Positions 1 to 8,354 of a DNA stretch of 64,000 nucleotides are shown here, in pieces. The position numbers and the translations under genes are program-made. The notes beneath the pieces were generated by a model. The model was not told the origin of the DNA, searched no databases, and saw only the letters and a list, made by a program, of their open reading frames with translations. The stretch lies in assembly GCA_014490595.1 (NCBI GenBank), contig CP061031.1:1116001-1180000 (forward strand), in the 5' to 3' direction. The stretch is from Corynebacterium wankanglinii (GTDB taxonomy: Bacteria > Actinomycetota > Actinomycetes > Mycobacteriales > Mycobacteriaceae). The stretch's first letter is position 1, and every line of letters begins with the position of its first letter.

Positions 1-13
1 CTGTACCGCGTGG

Positions 14-1324
14 GTGCCGCTTTTGAAGCCGGCCGTTAACCCCTGGAATACCCTCGCAGCTTTGGCTGCGGGGTATTTTCTTGTCCTGATCGACCAGGGC
101 TTTATGCCCGTGATCACGCCGCTGCTGCCTTTCGACGTCGGCTCCGCCGTGTGGCTCACCAGCATCTACCTGCTGTGCACGGTCGCGCCCATGCCGGCGA
201 CAGGCAAGTTCGGCGACGCATTCGGGCAACGCCGCATTTTCCTCATCGGCCTCACCATCTACGTCGCCGCCCTGGTGTTTGCGGGTGCGTCCTGGTCCTT
301 CGGCTCGTTGGTGGTGGCCCGCGGCCTGCAGGGGCTGGGCGCGGCGGTGTTTTTGCCTCAGGCATTCGGACTGATCCCGCGCGTGTTCGCCGACGACAAG
401 CAGGGCCGCGCCTTCGCGGCGTGGGGCGTGATCGGTTCCGTCGCCTCGCTGATCGGACCTGTGGTCGGCGGGGCAGTGGCGCAGCACTTCGGGTGGCGCG
501 CCGCGTTTTTCGCTCAGGCCGCGCTTGGCGCGGTGGCGCTGCTCGCCGGCCTGTTAGCCCTGCCGCGTCTGCCCCGCAGCGGCGAGCGGGTCAGTCTGCT
601 GCCGGTGCTGCTGTCCTTCGGCGGGCTGGGTCTGCTTGTGTACGGCATCCAGTTCGGGCAGTGGCCCTCAATCCTCTTTGGCGCGCTGCTGATCGGCGTG
701 TTGGTGCTGTCGGCCCGCAACGGCACGGACGACGGCTTTTTGCCCGTGGATCTGCTGGCGGACCGCTCGTTCGCCCTTGGTGCGCTCGGTGTGGCGGCGA
801 TGGGTTTCACGGTGGCGTCCATGTTCATCCCGATGATGTACTGGCTGCAGGCGGTCGGGGGCGCCACGCCCACCGCCTCCGGGGCCATCACTGCGCCGAT
901 GTCGGTGTTCGCCCTCGTGCTTACCCCGGTTGCCGGGTACCTCACGGACAGGCGCGACCCGGGCAGACTCTGCGCCGCCGGATTCGCCGTCTCCGGCGTG
1001 GGGCTCGCGCTCGCCATCTGGCTCATCCACTCCGGCGCCGGGGTGTGGTGGTTCACGGCTGTGACGTCGCTGCTGGGCATCGGCGGGGCATTCGTGTGGG
1101 CACCCAACGCGGCGGTGACCATGCGCGGTATCGCCGAGCACGAAACCGGTGCGGCCTCCGGGTTGTACAACACGGCGCGCCAGGTCGGCAGCGTGCTCGG
1201 CGTCGCGCTGGTGGGCGTGGTGCTCGCCTCCGGCGCGATCGAATCCACCGCGGGCTGGGCGCTCGCTTTGCCGCTCGGAGCGATGTTGCTCGGGGCGGTG
1301 TCGTCTCTGCGGCTTCGGGGGTAG
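14..1324 (+). CDS. MFS transporter, DHA2-like drug exporter (5' end uncertain)
   Basis: Integral membrane protein of about 436 residues, probably a proton-coupled exporter. Hydrophobic segments run through the whole length. Loop motifs typical of the major facilitator superfamily are visible: [13 protein letters not shown] near residue 65 (motif A, G-x-x-x-D-x-x-G-x-R) and a glycine-rich [13 protein letters not shown] helix near residue 105 (DHA-type motif). The length fits a 12-14 helix transporter. The GTG at 14 is the first start in the window, but the frame stays open to base 1, so the true start may lie upstream. It is followed after 10 bases by pfkA, which has its own -10-like box, so the two need not share a transcript. 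The substrate cannot be deduced. Confidence 0.8.
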   Translation: MPLLKPAVNPWNTLAALAAGYFLVLIDQGFMPVITPLLPFDVGSAVWLTSIYLLCTVAPMPATGKFGDAFGQRRIFLIGLTIYVAALVFAGASWSFGSLVVARGLQGLGAAVFLPQAFGLIPRVFADDKQGRAFAAWGVIGSVASLIGPVVGGAVAQHFGWRAAFFAQAALGAVALLAGLLALPRLPRSGERVSLLPVLLSFGGLGLLVYGIQFGQWPSILFGALLIGVLVLSARNGTDDGFLPVDLLADRSFALGALGVAAMGFTVASMFIPMMYWLQAVGGATPTASGAITAPMSVFALVLTPVAGYLTDRRDPGRLCAAGFAVSGVGLALAIWLIHSGAGVWWFTAVTSLLGIGGAFVWAPNAAVTMRGIAEHETGAASGLYNTARQVGSVLGVALVGVVLASGAIESTAGWALALPLGAMLLGAVSSLRLRG

Positions 1325-1334
1325 CCTGGCTGGC

Positions 1335-2366
1335 ATGCGACTTGCCACTTTGACCTCCGGCGGCGACTGCCCCGGCCTCAACGCCGTCATCCGCGGCATC
1401 GTCCGCACGGCCAACACCGAGTACGGCTCTACCGTCGTGGGCTACCGCGACGGCTGGGTGGGCCTGATGGAAGACCGTCGTGTCGATCTTTACGACGACG
1501 CCTACATGGATTCCCTGCTGCTGCGCGGCGGCACGATCCTGGGCACCGGCCGGCTGCACCCGGACAAGTTCAAGGCGGGCCTGGACCAGATCAAGTTCAA
1601 CCTCGACGACGCGGGGGTGGATGCTCTCATCGCCATCGGCGGCGAGGGCACACTCAAGGGCGCGAAGTGGCTCTCCGATAACGGTATCCCGGTGGTGGGT
1701 GTGCCCAAGACCATCGACAACGACGTCGCCGCCACCGACTACACCTTCGGGTTCGACACGGCCGTCTCGGTGGCCACCGACGCGATCGACCGGCTCCACA
1801 CCACCGCCGAGTCCCACAACCGCATCCTCATCGTCGAGGTGATGGGCCGCCACGTCGGCTGGATCGCGTTGCACGCGGGCATGGCTGGCGGAGCGCACTA
1901 CACCGTGATACCGGAGGAGCCCTTCGACATTGCGGAAATCTGTAAGGCCATGGAGCGCCGCTTCCAGATGGGGGAGAAGTACGGCATCATCGTCGTCGCC
2001 GAGGGTGCCGTACCCAAGGAAGGCACTATGGACGCAGGTCTCGGCGAGAAAGACGAGTTCGGCCACACCACCTTCAACGGCATGGGCCAGATCATCGGCG
2101 ACGAGGTGAAAAAGCGCCTGGGCTACGACGTACGCACCACCGTGCTCGGCCACACCCAGCGCGGCGGCACGCCGACCGCCTACGACCGCGTGCTGGCCAC
2201 CCGCTACGGGGTGCACGCCACCCGCGCCGCGCACGAGGGCAACTTTGGCAGCTGCGTCGCCCTGCACGGCGAGAACATCGACCTTGTCGAGCTTGAAGAC
2301 GCCGTGGCGCAGTTGAAGACAGTCCCGGAAGGCCGCTACGCCACCGCGAAGGCGATGTTCACTTAA
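1335..2366 (+). CDS. pfkA: 6-phosphofructokinase
   Basis: Phosphorylates fructose 6-phosphate to fructose 1,6-bisphosphate, the committed step of glycolysis. 343 residues. The N-terminal nucleotide loop is [14 protein letters not shown] (8-21). The diagnostic motif GGEGT (102-106) carries Gly where pyrophosphate-dependent enzymes carry Asp, which favours ATP use. PKTIDND (124-130) has the Lys common in actinobacterial group III enzymes, and MGRHVG (170-175) is the substrate-binding motif. ATG at 1335 is chosen because the catalytic domain starts there and because TAGCCT at 1322-1327 lies 7 bases upstream, a leaderless-promoter arrangement seen repeatedly in this window. An in-frame start far upstream would overlap the MFS gene and add no family sequence. 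The 3' end overlaps the convergent PrsW gene by 4 bases. Confidence 0.95.
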   Translation: MRLATLTSGGDCPGLNAVIRGIVRTANTEYGSTVVGYRDGWVGLMEDRRVDLYDDAYMDSLLLRGGTILGTGRLHPDKFKAGLDQIKFNLDDAGVDALIAIGGEGTLKGAKWLSDNGIPVVGVPKTIDNDVAATDYTFGFDTAVSVATDAIDRLHTTAESHNRILIVEVMGRHVGWIALHAGMAGGAHYTVIPEEPFDIAEICKAMERRFQMGEKYGIIVVAEGAVPKEGTMDAGLGEKDEFGHTTFNGMGQIIGDEVKKRLGYDVRTTVLGHTQRGGTPTAYDRVLATRYGVHATRAAHEGNFGSCVALHGENIDLVELEDAVAQLKTVPEGRYATAKAMFT

Positions 2367-3175
2367 TCTCGGCGTCCGATTTTTCGGCTGCGCGCGTACA
2401 GCCAAATGCCGCCTATCCAAGAAAAGGCGATAACCGCGAAGAAGGCCACGACGGCAGCGACCTCGCCGGGCAGCTCCGCCGCGGAGTTGAACGCGGCGTG
2501 GGCAGCGTAGCCGACGACGTACCAGCCGACGAGCCGGCCTACGCGCCATTGGAGGGGCTTGTCCGGCCGGCACAGGAAACAGCCGAGGCCCCACGCACTT
2601 AACCCGGTGTATAGCGCATGTGCCCATGGTGCGGCCGCGGTGCGCACGCCGATGGCGGTGAGCGCACCTTCGACGTCAGAGTTGAGGTGTTCCAACGCGC
2701 CTTGCAGGATGTAGATCGTGTTTTCCGCTGCGGCGAAACCGAACCCGACGGCGATAGCGACGGTGACTGCCTCGATCGGTCGACGGATGCGGAATACCAT
2801 CGTGCACAGTACGAAGACTGCGGTGAACTTCAGTAGCTCCTCTGCGGTCGGCGAGAGCAGCCCGAAAACGAGGTCGTCGAAGCCGAGCCGGCTCTGCAAC
2901 ACTTTGACGGTGTTGTTTGCGAAAACCGTGGGGGACAGCAGTGCCGCGCCGGCGAAAAAGCCCGCGAAGATGAATGCTGGAGTGGCGCTGTCAATCCTGC
3001 CGGGGTGGTTGCGCAGTGCGAGCCAGGCGATGAGCAACCAGCAGGCGCCGATCAGTGCGCTGATACCTGCAGTAGTGGGGTTGAACGGCATGTCGGAGAG
3101 GTAGAACGCCGTCCATCCTGCGGCGGCGAGGAAAAGGGCCGCCGCGATAAGGCGCAGTATGGGTGTGGATTTCAT
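2363..3175 (-). CDS. PrsW family intramembrane metalloprotease (copy 1)
   Basis: Predicted multi-pass membrane protease of the PrsW/CPBP-like clan, 270 residues. The family's conserved elements are present: an EE pair in [10 protein letters not shown] (112-113), GFGFAAAEN (144-152), and two His in later membrane segments, PWAHALYTG (H186) and YAAHAAFN (H226). Family members cleave membrane-anchored proteins such as anti-sigma factors; the substrate here is unknown. It starts 2 bases after the stop of the upstream membrane-anchored protein gene, so the two are co-transcribed and probably translationally coupled. A second copy of this pair lies at 4247-5601 on the same strand. It converges on pfkA with a 4-base overlap. 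Confidence 0.85.
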   Translation of the reverse strand: MKSTPILRLIAAALFLAAAGWTAFYLSDMPFNPTTAGISALIGACWLLIAWLALRNHPGRIDSATPAFIFAGFFAGAALLSPTVFANNTVKVLQSRLGFDDLVFGLLSPTAEELLKFTAVFVLCTMVFRIRRPIEAVTVAIAVGFGFAAAENTIYILQGALEHLNSDVEGALTAIGVRTAAAPWAHALYTGLSAWGLGCFLCRPDKPLQWRVGRLVGWYVVGYAAHAAFNSAAELPGEVAAVVAFFAVIAFSWIGGIWLYARSRKIGRRD

Positions 3176-3177
3176 GG

Positions 3178-3705
3178 TTACTGTGCCTCCTTCAAGTTTT
3201 CAGCTGGGGCGGCATCAACGAGCCGCGCGGCGAGATCGTGGGCATCCGGTCCGCCGATTGTGAAAAAGCGGGTGGAGGCGCCGTCGGCGACGGATACAGC
3301 GACAAGCGCGTATTCCCCGGTCTCCTCGCTGCGTTTCACCCATACGCCGTCGCGTGGGTTCTCGACACCGTCGGGGTCTACCGAGGGCGCAAGCTTTGCG
3401 GCGCGGTAGACGCGGGCGATCGCGTTTTCCTGGTCGTCCGGGGTGGCCTCGGTGCGGGCCATGACCCGGGTGTCAGCGCAGTCCCAGACGCGGGTGCGGC
3501 TCGTGAAATTAGACGAGCTCGCGCACTTCAGCGTGCCGTCGCCGTCCGGGATGGCGAGGCCGCCGATTTCGACGGGCTGTTCCGACGCGCCCGATGGGTC
3601 AGTGGCATCGCCAACGGCACGCGGCACGACCAGGACGATCGTTACAAAGACAAAAAGAATAACTCCGAGCACGACCGGTGCCCGGGAAACGTTTAACTCA
3701 CTCAT
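3178..3705 (-). CDS. Membrane-anchored protein of unknown function, partner of PrsW copy 1
   Basis: 175 residues with a single N-terminal hydrophobic segment (about 10-28) and a hydrophilic remainder, probably outside the membrane. No recognised domain. Two cysteines, C61 and the one in WDCADTR (C76), are shared with the protein at 5068-5601, which has the same layout (…C…WDCADT…, then an A-R-x-Y segment and a P-x-G-V-x-V segment). This makes the two paralogues despite low overall identity. ATG at 3705 is preferred over a TTG 24 bases upstream because it places the hydrophobic segment at the N-terminus. Its gene is directly followed by a PrsW protease gene, so a protease-substrate or protease-adaptor relationship is the simplest inference. 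Confidence 0.7.
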   Translation of the reverse strand: MSELNVSRAPVVLGVILFVFVTIVLVVPRAVGDATDPSGASEQPVEIGGLAIPDGDGTLKCASSSNFTSRTRVWDCADTRVMARTEATPDDQENAIARVYRAAKLAPSVDPDGVENPRDGVWVKRSEETGEYALVAVSVADGASTRFFTIGGPDAHDLAARLVDAAPAENLKEAQ

Positions 3706-3764
3706 AGTGGCGCATACGATACAACCCAAGCGTTCCGTCCGCAGGGGTGGCTAGGCTCGTGTGC

Positions 3765-4280
3765 ATGCGCGATCGAATCCCCAATCCCTGCCGCCTGCTT
3801 ATCGTCGGCATCAACCCCGGCCGCCTCACCGAAGAGGTTGACGCGCCATTCGCGTACCCGGGCAACCGGTTCTGGCCGGCGCTCGAGGCAGCCGGCATCA
3901 CTCCGCACCGCGTCCACGCCGACAAAGGCTTGCGTGACGACGACGCCACCATGCTTGCCGATCTCGGCATCGGTTTTACCAACCTGGTGAACCGGATGAC
4001 ACCGCGTGCGTCCGACCTGACCCGCGAGGAACTGCGGGATGGGGGAGAACGGCTGCGTGGGGTCGTCGTCAAGCATCGCCCCAAAGCGCTCATGTTTGCA
4101 GGTATCGGCGCATATCGCGACGCGTATCGACGACCCAAAGCAACCCGCGGGCTCCAACCCGAAACCATCGAGGGTGTGCCGGTGTGGGTGGTGGGAAACC
4201 CGAGCGGGCTGAACGCGCACGAATCGGTGGCGTCCCTGGCGGAGAGCTACGGCGAGGTGTGGGAGGCGACCGGTTCCTGA
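3765..4280 (+). CDS. mug: Mismatch-specific DNA glycosylase, Mug/TDG family
   Basis: Removes uracil or thymine mispaired with guanine; base-excision repair in the cytoplasm. 171 residues, usual for bacterial Mug. Family motifs are clear: IVGINPG near the N-terminus (the catalytic-Asn motif GINPG) and VVGNPSGLNAH near residue 145 (the NPSGL wedge motif). ATG at 3765 is chosen: TAGGCT at 3752-3757 sits 7 bases before it and fits a leaderless transcript, whereas the GTG at 3747 lies inside that promoter region. The gene is transcribed opposite to the PrsW modules on either side, and its 3' end overlaps the PrsW copy 2 gene by 34 bases. Confidence 0.88.
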   Translation: MRDRIPNPCRLLIVGINPGRLTEEVDAPFAYPGNRFWPALEAAGITPHRVHADKGLRDDDATMLADLGIGFTNLVNRMTPRASDLTREELRDGGERLRGVVVKHRPKALMFAGIGAYRDAYRRPKATRGLQPETIEGVPVWVVGNPSGLNAHESVASLAESYGEVWEATGS

Positions 4281-5068
4281 CGGCCGATCGCACGGGAGCG
4301 GCGGTAGAGCCAGATCAGCAGCACCCACAGCAGGATCGTCATCGCGGCTGAGGCGACAAGGCTTGCGACGCCGGGGAGCTCGTGGGAGGCGTTGAACGCG
4401 CCGTGGATGGTGGCCGCTATAAGGAACCAGCCGAACAGCCGCGATAGACGCCAGCCGAGCGGCTGGTCCGTGCGGCAGAGGAAGACCCCAAGGCCCCACG
4501 CCGCCAGTCCGGTGTACACGGCGTGCGCGAATGGGGACAAAACCATGAGCGCGATCATCGACGCGACGCCGTCGAAGTAGTCCGACTGAAGGTCGCGTAC
4601 TGCCGCGATCGCCGAGTTATTCACGGTTTCCCCAATGGTGTAGCCGGCACCGACTGCCATGCCGACCACGGCGGCCTCGACGGGAGTGCGTACGGGTGCG
4701 AAAACCACGATGACAAATAGCGCGGCGAGCAGCTTGGCCGTCTCCTCCGGGAAGGAGGAGAACAGGTACGTCACGGCATCCGGTAGTTCAGCGGCGGCAT
4801 TGAGATAGGCAGTGTTGACGGGGGCGATAACTCCGCACAGGCCAACCCCAGCGAGCGCGGCGGCAGGCAGCCACCACGGCGCGGCGGGTCGCCCGGGGTG
4901 ACGGCGCAATAGCAGCCACGCGATAGCGGCGACGGCAAGGGTGAACCCCGCTGCTGCAGCACCGAATATGGGCCGCCACGGCAAGGAGGCGAGCACGTAG
5001 AGGTAGCGCCCCACACATGCGAGAATGATCAAGCTGCAGACGATCTGCATAATGCGGGTGCGTGGCAT
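4247..5068 (-). CDS. PrsW family intramembrane metalloprotease (copy 2)
   Basis: 273-residue multi-pass membrane protein, paralogue of the protein at 2363-3175. Conserved catalytic elements are in the same spacing: EE in FPEETAKL (108-109), GAGYTIGET (140-148), H182 in FAHAVYTG and H222 in TIHGAFN. The segment around AVYTGLxAWGLGxFLCR is nearly identical in the two copies. Its ATG overlaps the stop codon of the upstream anchored-protein gene by one base, a strong translational-coupling arrangement. The C-terminal 11 codons lie over the 3' end of mug on the other strand. The substrate is unknown; the partner encoded just upstream is the obvious candidate. Confidence 0.85.
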   Translation of the reverse strand: MPRTRIMQIVCSLIILACVGRYLYVLASLPWRPIFGAAAAGFTLAVAAIAWLLLRRHPGRPAAPWWLPAAALAGVGLCGVIAPVNTAYLNAAAELPDAVTYLFSSFPEETAKLLAALFVIVVFAPVRTPVEAAVVGMAVGAGYTIGETVNNSAIAAVRDLQSDYFDGVASMIALMVLSPFAHAVYTGLAAWGLGVFLCRTDQPLGWRLSRLFGWFLIAATIHGAFNASHELPGVASLVASAAMTILLWVLLIWLYRRSRAIGRQEPVASHTSP

Positions 5069-5601
5069 TACCGGGCCTCCTTTGCAACAAAACGGTCGAT
5101 GATCTCCCGGCCAGCCGTGTGGCTCGCCGCGACGTACGCGGTGAGATCCCCTCGCTCAGCAGCGGCGACAGACACATCATTGAGGTGCGCAACATACACA
5201 CCTGGCGCCGGGTGCTCGATTTCGTCCGGGCGTATCTGCTCCCCACCGGTGAACTGCCAGTACATACGTGCGACTGAGTCGGCCCGCTCTGCCTCGTCGG
5301 TCATGGTGTAGTCGGCGCGGATCTGGATGTCTGTGTCCGCACAGTCCCAACTCCACGTGCCGGTGCCGTCGCCCAGACCATCGTCGGCGGATGTTTGGGT
5401 GCACTGCAGGGCATCGCCGTTGGCGTCGTGAAGCGTGATGCCTCCTGCTGTGACCTCCGTGGTGGCGGGCTCATCTGTTTTGGCTACCGCCTGGGCCGCG
5501 AACGGGGCCGCCAAGATGATCGCTCCGGCGGCCACGATTCCCAGGGTCCCGGATCGGGTATTTCTGTCAGCAAAATCGGGATATTCCACTCGCGGCAGCA
5601 T
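5068..5601 (-). CDS. Membrane-anchored protein of unknown function, partner of PrsW copy 2
   Basis: 177 residues with a single hydrophobic segment (about 19-40) after a short charged N-terminus, and a hydrophilic, acidic remainder. It shares with the protein at 3178-3705 the two-cysteine pattern (C67 and C87 in WSWDCADT) and a C-terminal block on the theme 'ARMY…PD…E.PA.GVYV…AA..D'. No known domain. The ATG at 5601 is preceded by an AGAGG about 8 bases upstream. Gene order and coupling with the protease match copy 1 exactly, so the pair behaves as a unit that has been duplicated. Confidence 0.7.
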   Translation of the reverse strand: MLPRVEYPDFADRNTRSGTLGIVAAGAIILAAPFAAQAVAKTDEPATTEVTAGGITLHDANGDALQCTQTSADDGLGDGTGTWSWDCADTDIQIRADYTMTDEAERADSVARMYWQFTGGEQIRPDEIEHPAPGVYVAHLNDVSVAAAERGDLTAYVAASHTAGREIIDRFVAKEAR

Positions 5602-5733
5602 AATGGCAACCTCTGACGTGTGCAGCGCGTGCCTATAAGTGCGCCATTTGATGCGACGTGGAAGGCGATGATCACCTAGGTTGACAGCTAGGGCGCTCTC
5701 CTCGCCCGTGGTTCACTATTTCCGGAGGCACTG

Positions 5734-5884
5734 TTGAATTTCTGCGACAACCCCGCCTTGAGCGATGAGTGGGTCACTCTGCAGCCGCTCGGCCTGCCTC
5801 GTGCGCGACACGTGCGTCTACTCCATCCTGGACATTGAATGGCCGGAGGCGAAGACGTCGCTTGAGGCCCGCCTGCACGGTTGA
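5734..5884 (+). pseudogene. GNAT acetyltransferase remnant with internal deletion
   Basis: A GGAGG ribosome-binding site (5724-5728) precedes a TTG at 5734 that opens a typical RimJ/GNAT N-terminus (SDEWVTLQPLGL). After about 25 codons the sequence passes in another frame to a typical GNAT C-terminus (RDTCVYSILDIEWPEAKTS…LEARL) ending at the TGA at 5882-5884. The roughly 130-150 codons between, including the acetyl-CoA site, are missing. This is a true deletion rather than a base-call slip. The stretch from 5602 to 5733 holds no other gene that I can see. Confidence 0.6.
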
Positions 5885-5898
5885 TCCGCCGGCTCGGG

Positions 5899-6774
5899 TC
5901 ACGGCAGTGCGTCGAGACCGATATCCAGGATGGTCACCGAGTGCGTGAGCGCGCCGACGGCGAGGAAGTCAACGCCTGTGTCCGCGTATGCGCGTGCGCG
6001 ATTAAGCGACAAGCCGCCGGAAGACTCGAGCAGCGTCGCTGGGGACAGGGCATCTCGCCGGACGACGGCTTCCCGCGTATCTTCCACCCCGAAATTGTCC
6101 AGCATGACCAGATTCGGCTTCAATGCAAGAACTTCCGTAAGCTGAGCTAGGTCATCCACTTCGACTTCGATGGGGAGGTCCGGGAACGTTTTGGTCGCGC
6201 GCCGATATGCGCCGGCTGCGCTGCCGACACTCGCGACGTGGTTGTCCTTGATCAGTACCGCGTCACCCAGACTCATGCGGTGGTTGACACCGCCGCCGCA
6301 ACGCACCGCATATTTCGCCAAATCGCGGTAACCGGGCAGTGTCTTACGGGAATCCCTCACCCGCGCCCGGGTACCGGAAAGAACTTTCGTCCACGCATAC
6401 GTCCCGGTCGCGATGCCACTGGCGTAGGTAAGCAGATTCAGAGCAGTCCGCTCCGCTGACAGAATGGCGCGCGCCGGGCCAGACACCGTAGCAAGACAGC
6501 CACCGGCCGTAACTTGATCGCCGTCGGCGGCGTGTACCGACACGTCGACGGCGGGGGAAATCTCGTGCATAGTCCATCCCAAAACGTCGAGTCCCGCGAC
6601 GGTTCCAGCCTGGCGCGGAACCACCTGCGCAGTAAGAACCGCGTCCTCGTCGATCGCCGCCTGAGATGTGGCGTCGGTTCCATGAGCGAAGTCCTCCGCG
6701 AGACCGAGACGGATGAGCCGCAGCGTGGCCTCTCTATTCAACGGAGGGTGAATCGGCTGAGCGGGCGTTGTCAT
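5899..6774 (-). CDS. nadC: Nicotinate-nucleotide pyrophosphorylase (quinolinate phosphoribosyltransferase)
   Basis: Converts quinolinate and PRPP to nicotinate mononucleotide, CO2 and pyrophosphate in de novo NAD synthesis. 291 residues, normal length. Family signatures are ERTALNLL (about 107-114), the TRARVRDSRKTLPGYR block with its substrate-binding Arg and Lys, CGGGVNHRMSLGDAVLIKDNH, and EVEVDDL and LDNF near the barrel's end. It lies 6 bases downstream of nadA, so the two form an operon. No nadB (aspartate oxidase) is seen in the window. Confidence 0.95.
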   Translation of the reverse strand: MTTPAQPIHPPLNREATLRLIRLGLAEDFAHGTDATSQAAIDEDAVLTAQVVPRQAGTVAGLDVLGWTMHEISPAVDVSVHAADGDQVTAGGCLATVSGPARAILSAERTALNLLTYASGIATGTYAWTKVLSGTRARVRDSRKTLPGYRDLAKYAVRCGGGVNHRMSLGDAVLIKDNHVASVGSAAGAYRRATKTFPDLPIEVEVDDLAQLTEVLALKPNLVMLDNFGVEDTREAVVRRDALSPATLLESSGGLSLNRARAYADTGVDFLAVGALTHSVTILDIGLDALP

Positions 6775-6780
6775 CGGTAT

Positions 6781-7755
6781 CTACTCACCGCTTCCCGGTG
6801 TGCCGATGGCGATCATCCGCTCCAATGACTGGCGCGCCTTCGCCGCGACGTCCTCGGGCACGGTTATCTCGTCGCGGACGTCCCGCAGACTGCGAACCAG
6901 CTTTTCTGGAGTAATCATTTTCATGTACCGGCAGTTAGCCTGGGGGTTCACCGGCTGGAAGTCCGCCAGTGGAGACCGCTTCCGCAGCTGGTGCAGCATT
7001 CCCACCTCGGTGGCCACGAGGACTGTTCCTTCGGTGTCGCGGTCGGCTCGGTCCAGCATCCCGCCGGTGGACAGCATGTGCACACGCTCCGGCTGGATGA
7101 CTCCTTCGCCGGCAAGAAAAATCGCGGAATTCGCGCAACCGCATTCTGGGTGGATGTAGAGCGGTGCATCAGGGTGCGCCGCCGCTTGCTCCGCTAGTTC
7201 CTTGCCGTTTATTCCTGCGTGGACGTGGCATTCGCCCGCCCAGATACGAATGTTCTCGCGACCGGTCAGACGCTTCACGTGGGCACCGAGGAACTGGTCG
7301 GGGCAAAAGAGGATCTCGCGGTCTGGATCGATGGAATTGACCACCTCAACGGCGTTTGAGGAGGTGCAGCAGACGTCCGTGAGGGCCTTGACATCAGCGG
7401 TGGTGTTCACATAACTGACGACGACCGCGTCAGGGTGCTCGTCCTTCCATCCCTGAAGCTGCTCAGCGGTGATGGAGTCCGCCAGCGAGCATCCAGCGTT
7501 TTGGTCCGGGATGAGCACCGTTTTGTCGGGGCTGAGGATCTTGGCGCTTTCAGCCATAAAATGCACACCGCAAAACACAATCACATCTGCATCGGTATCG
7601 GCGGCGATACGAGATAGCGCGAGTGAATCGCCGGTGAAGTCGGCAATGTCCTGGATCTCCGGGGTCTGATAATTATGCGCCAGAATGACGGCGTTTCGTT
7701 CGCGCTTCAGTTTTCGCACTTCATCGGCCCACATACACCCAATGTAGTCCGGCAC
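6781..7755 (-). CDS. nadA: Quinolinate synthase A
   Basis: [4Fe-4S] enzyme that condenses iminoaspartate with dihydroxyacetone phosphate to quinolinate. 324 residues. Motifs: AHNYQ near residue 26, [21 protein letters not shown] with C62, [12 protein letters not shown] with C89, and HPECGC for a later cysteine ligand. GTG at 7755 is the furthest plausible start; an internal ATG at 7734 (MWADEVRKL) is an alternative. First gene of a nadA-nadC operon. The region upstream carries only a transporter remnant on the other strand. A partner oxidase must be supplied from elsewhere or by L-aspartate dehydrogenase. Confidence 0.93.
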   Translation of the reverse strand: MPDYIGCMWADEVRKLKRERNAVILAHNYQTPEIQDIADFTGDSLALSRIAADTDADVIVFCGVHFMAESAKILSPDKTVLIPDQNAGCSLADSITAEQLQGWKDEHPDAVVVSYVNTTADVKALTDVCCTSSNAVEVVNSIDPDREILFCPDQFLGAHVKRLTGRENIRIWAGECHVHAGINGKELAEQAAAHPDAPLYIHPECGCANSAIFLAGEGVIQPERVHMLSTGGMLDRADRDTEGTVLVATEVGMLHQLRKRSPLADFQPVNPQANCRYMKMITPEKLVRSLRDVRDEITVPEDVAAKARQSLERMIAIGTPGSGE

Positions 7756-7886
7756 GCCTGCTGAATAGTCGGTTTCAGCCGATAAAATGCACGACCAGCC
7801 GGCCGGCCCCGGCGGCTACTCATCGTGCGCATCAACGCCGTACGCCGCGGGCTACGTATTGCCATGCGGGCACTACAGATCACAAT

Positions 7887-8305
7887 ATGAAATCACAGCA
7901 GCTCGCGCGAACAGCACATGCGGAGGAACGTTCAGCGTTCGTCGCTCCGATTTTCACCCCGCTTCTTTCATTTTGGCTAGCCGGTGAGCACGTGCACGTC
8001 AGTGCAGGGCCAATGGCGTGGTCGATCGTGAAAATGGTGATTCTGCCCGTCGACCTCGGCCTGCTGGCGCGCGTCGCCACGCCACGGGCCAGGCGGAGAC
8101 GACTTCGCGCACAATGGCCGTGGGGGTGGGCATGCAAAACTCCGGTCTGGCCGCCACACTTGCCGCCAGTTACCTAAGCCCGATCGCCGTGCTCCCGGGC
8201 GCGGTGTTCTCCGTTTGGCACAACATCTCCGGTGTTGTCCTGGCGCTCTTATTCCATGCGCGCGATAGTCGTTCACAGGGAATACCGGAGCTGCCGGGAC
8301 GATAG
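7887..8305 (+). pseudogene. Bile acid:sodium symporter (BASS) family remnant
   Basis: Two fragments in different frames match the C-terminal half of a BASS-family transporter. The first reads FVAPIFTPLLSFWLAG…[16 protein letters not shown] in the frame of 7887. The second reads [19 protein letters not shown]…[14 protein letters not shown] in the frame of 8018 and ends at the TAG at 8303-8305. The N-terminal half is absent and the frame changes between about 8085 and 8125. The 7756-7886 stretch upstream has no recognisable gene. Confidence 0.6.
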
Positions 8306-8354
8306 AAAGAGCTCTACGTCGGGTACGGGAATGATGGCACTACACTTAGCAACC

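Noticed and set aside
1053..2627. Open frame (524 codons) on the minus strand
   Set aside because: Antisense to the MFS and pfkA genes; no ribosome site or recognisable domain.
5681..5686. TTGACA as a strong -35 element
   Set aside because: No convincing -10 at 16-18 bases; the best candidate lies about 27 bases away, and the gene behind it is a remnant.
7977..8276. Minus-strand open frame over the BASS remnant
   Set aside because: Shadow of the plus-strand transporter relic.
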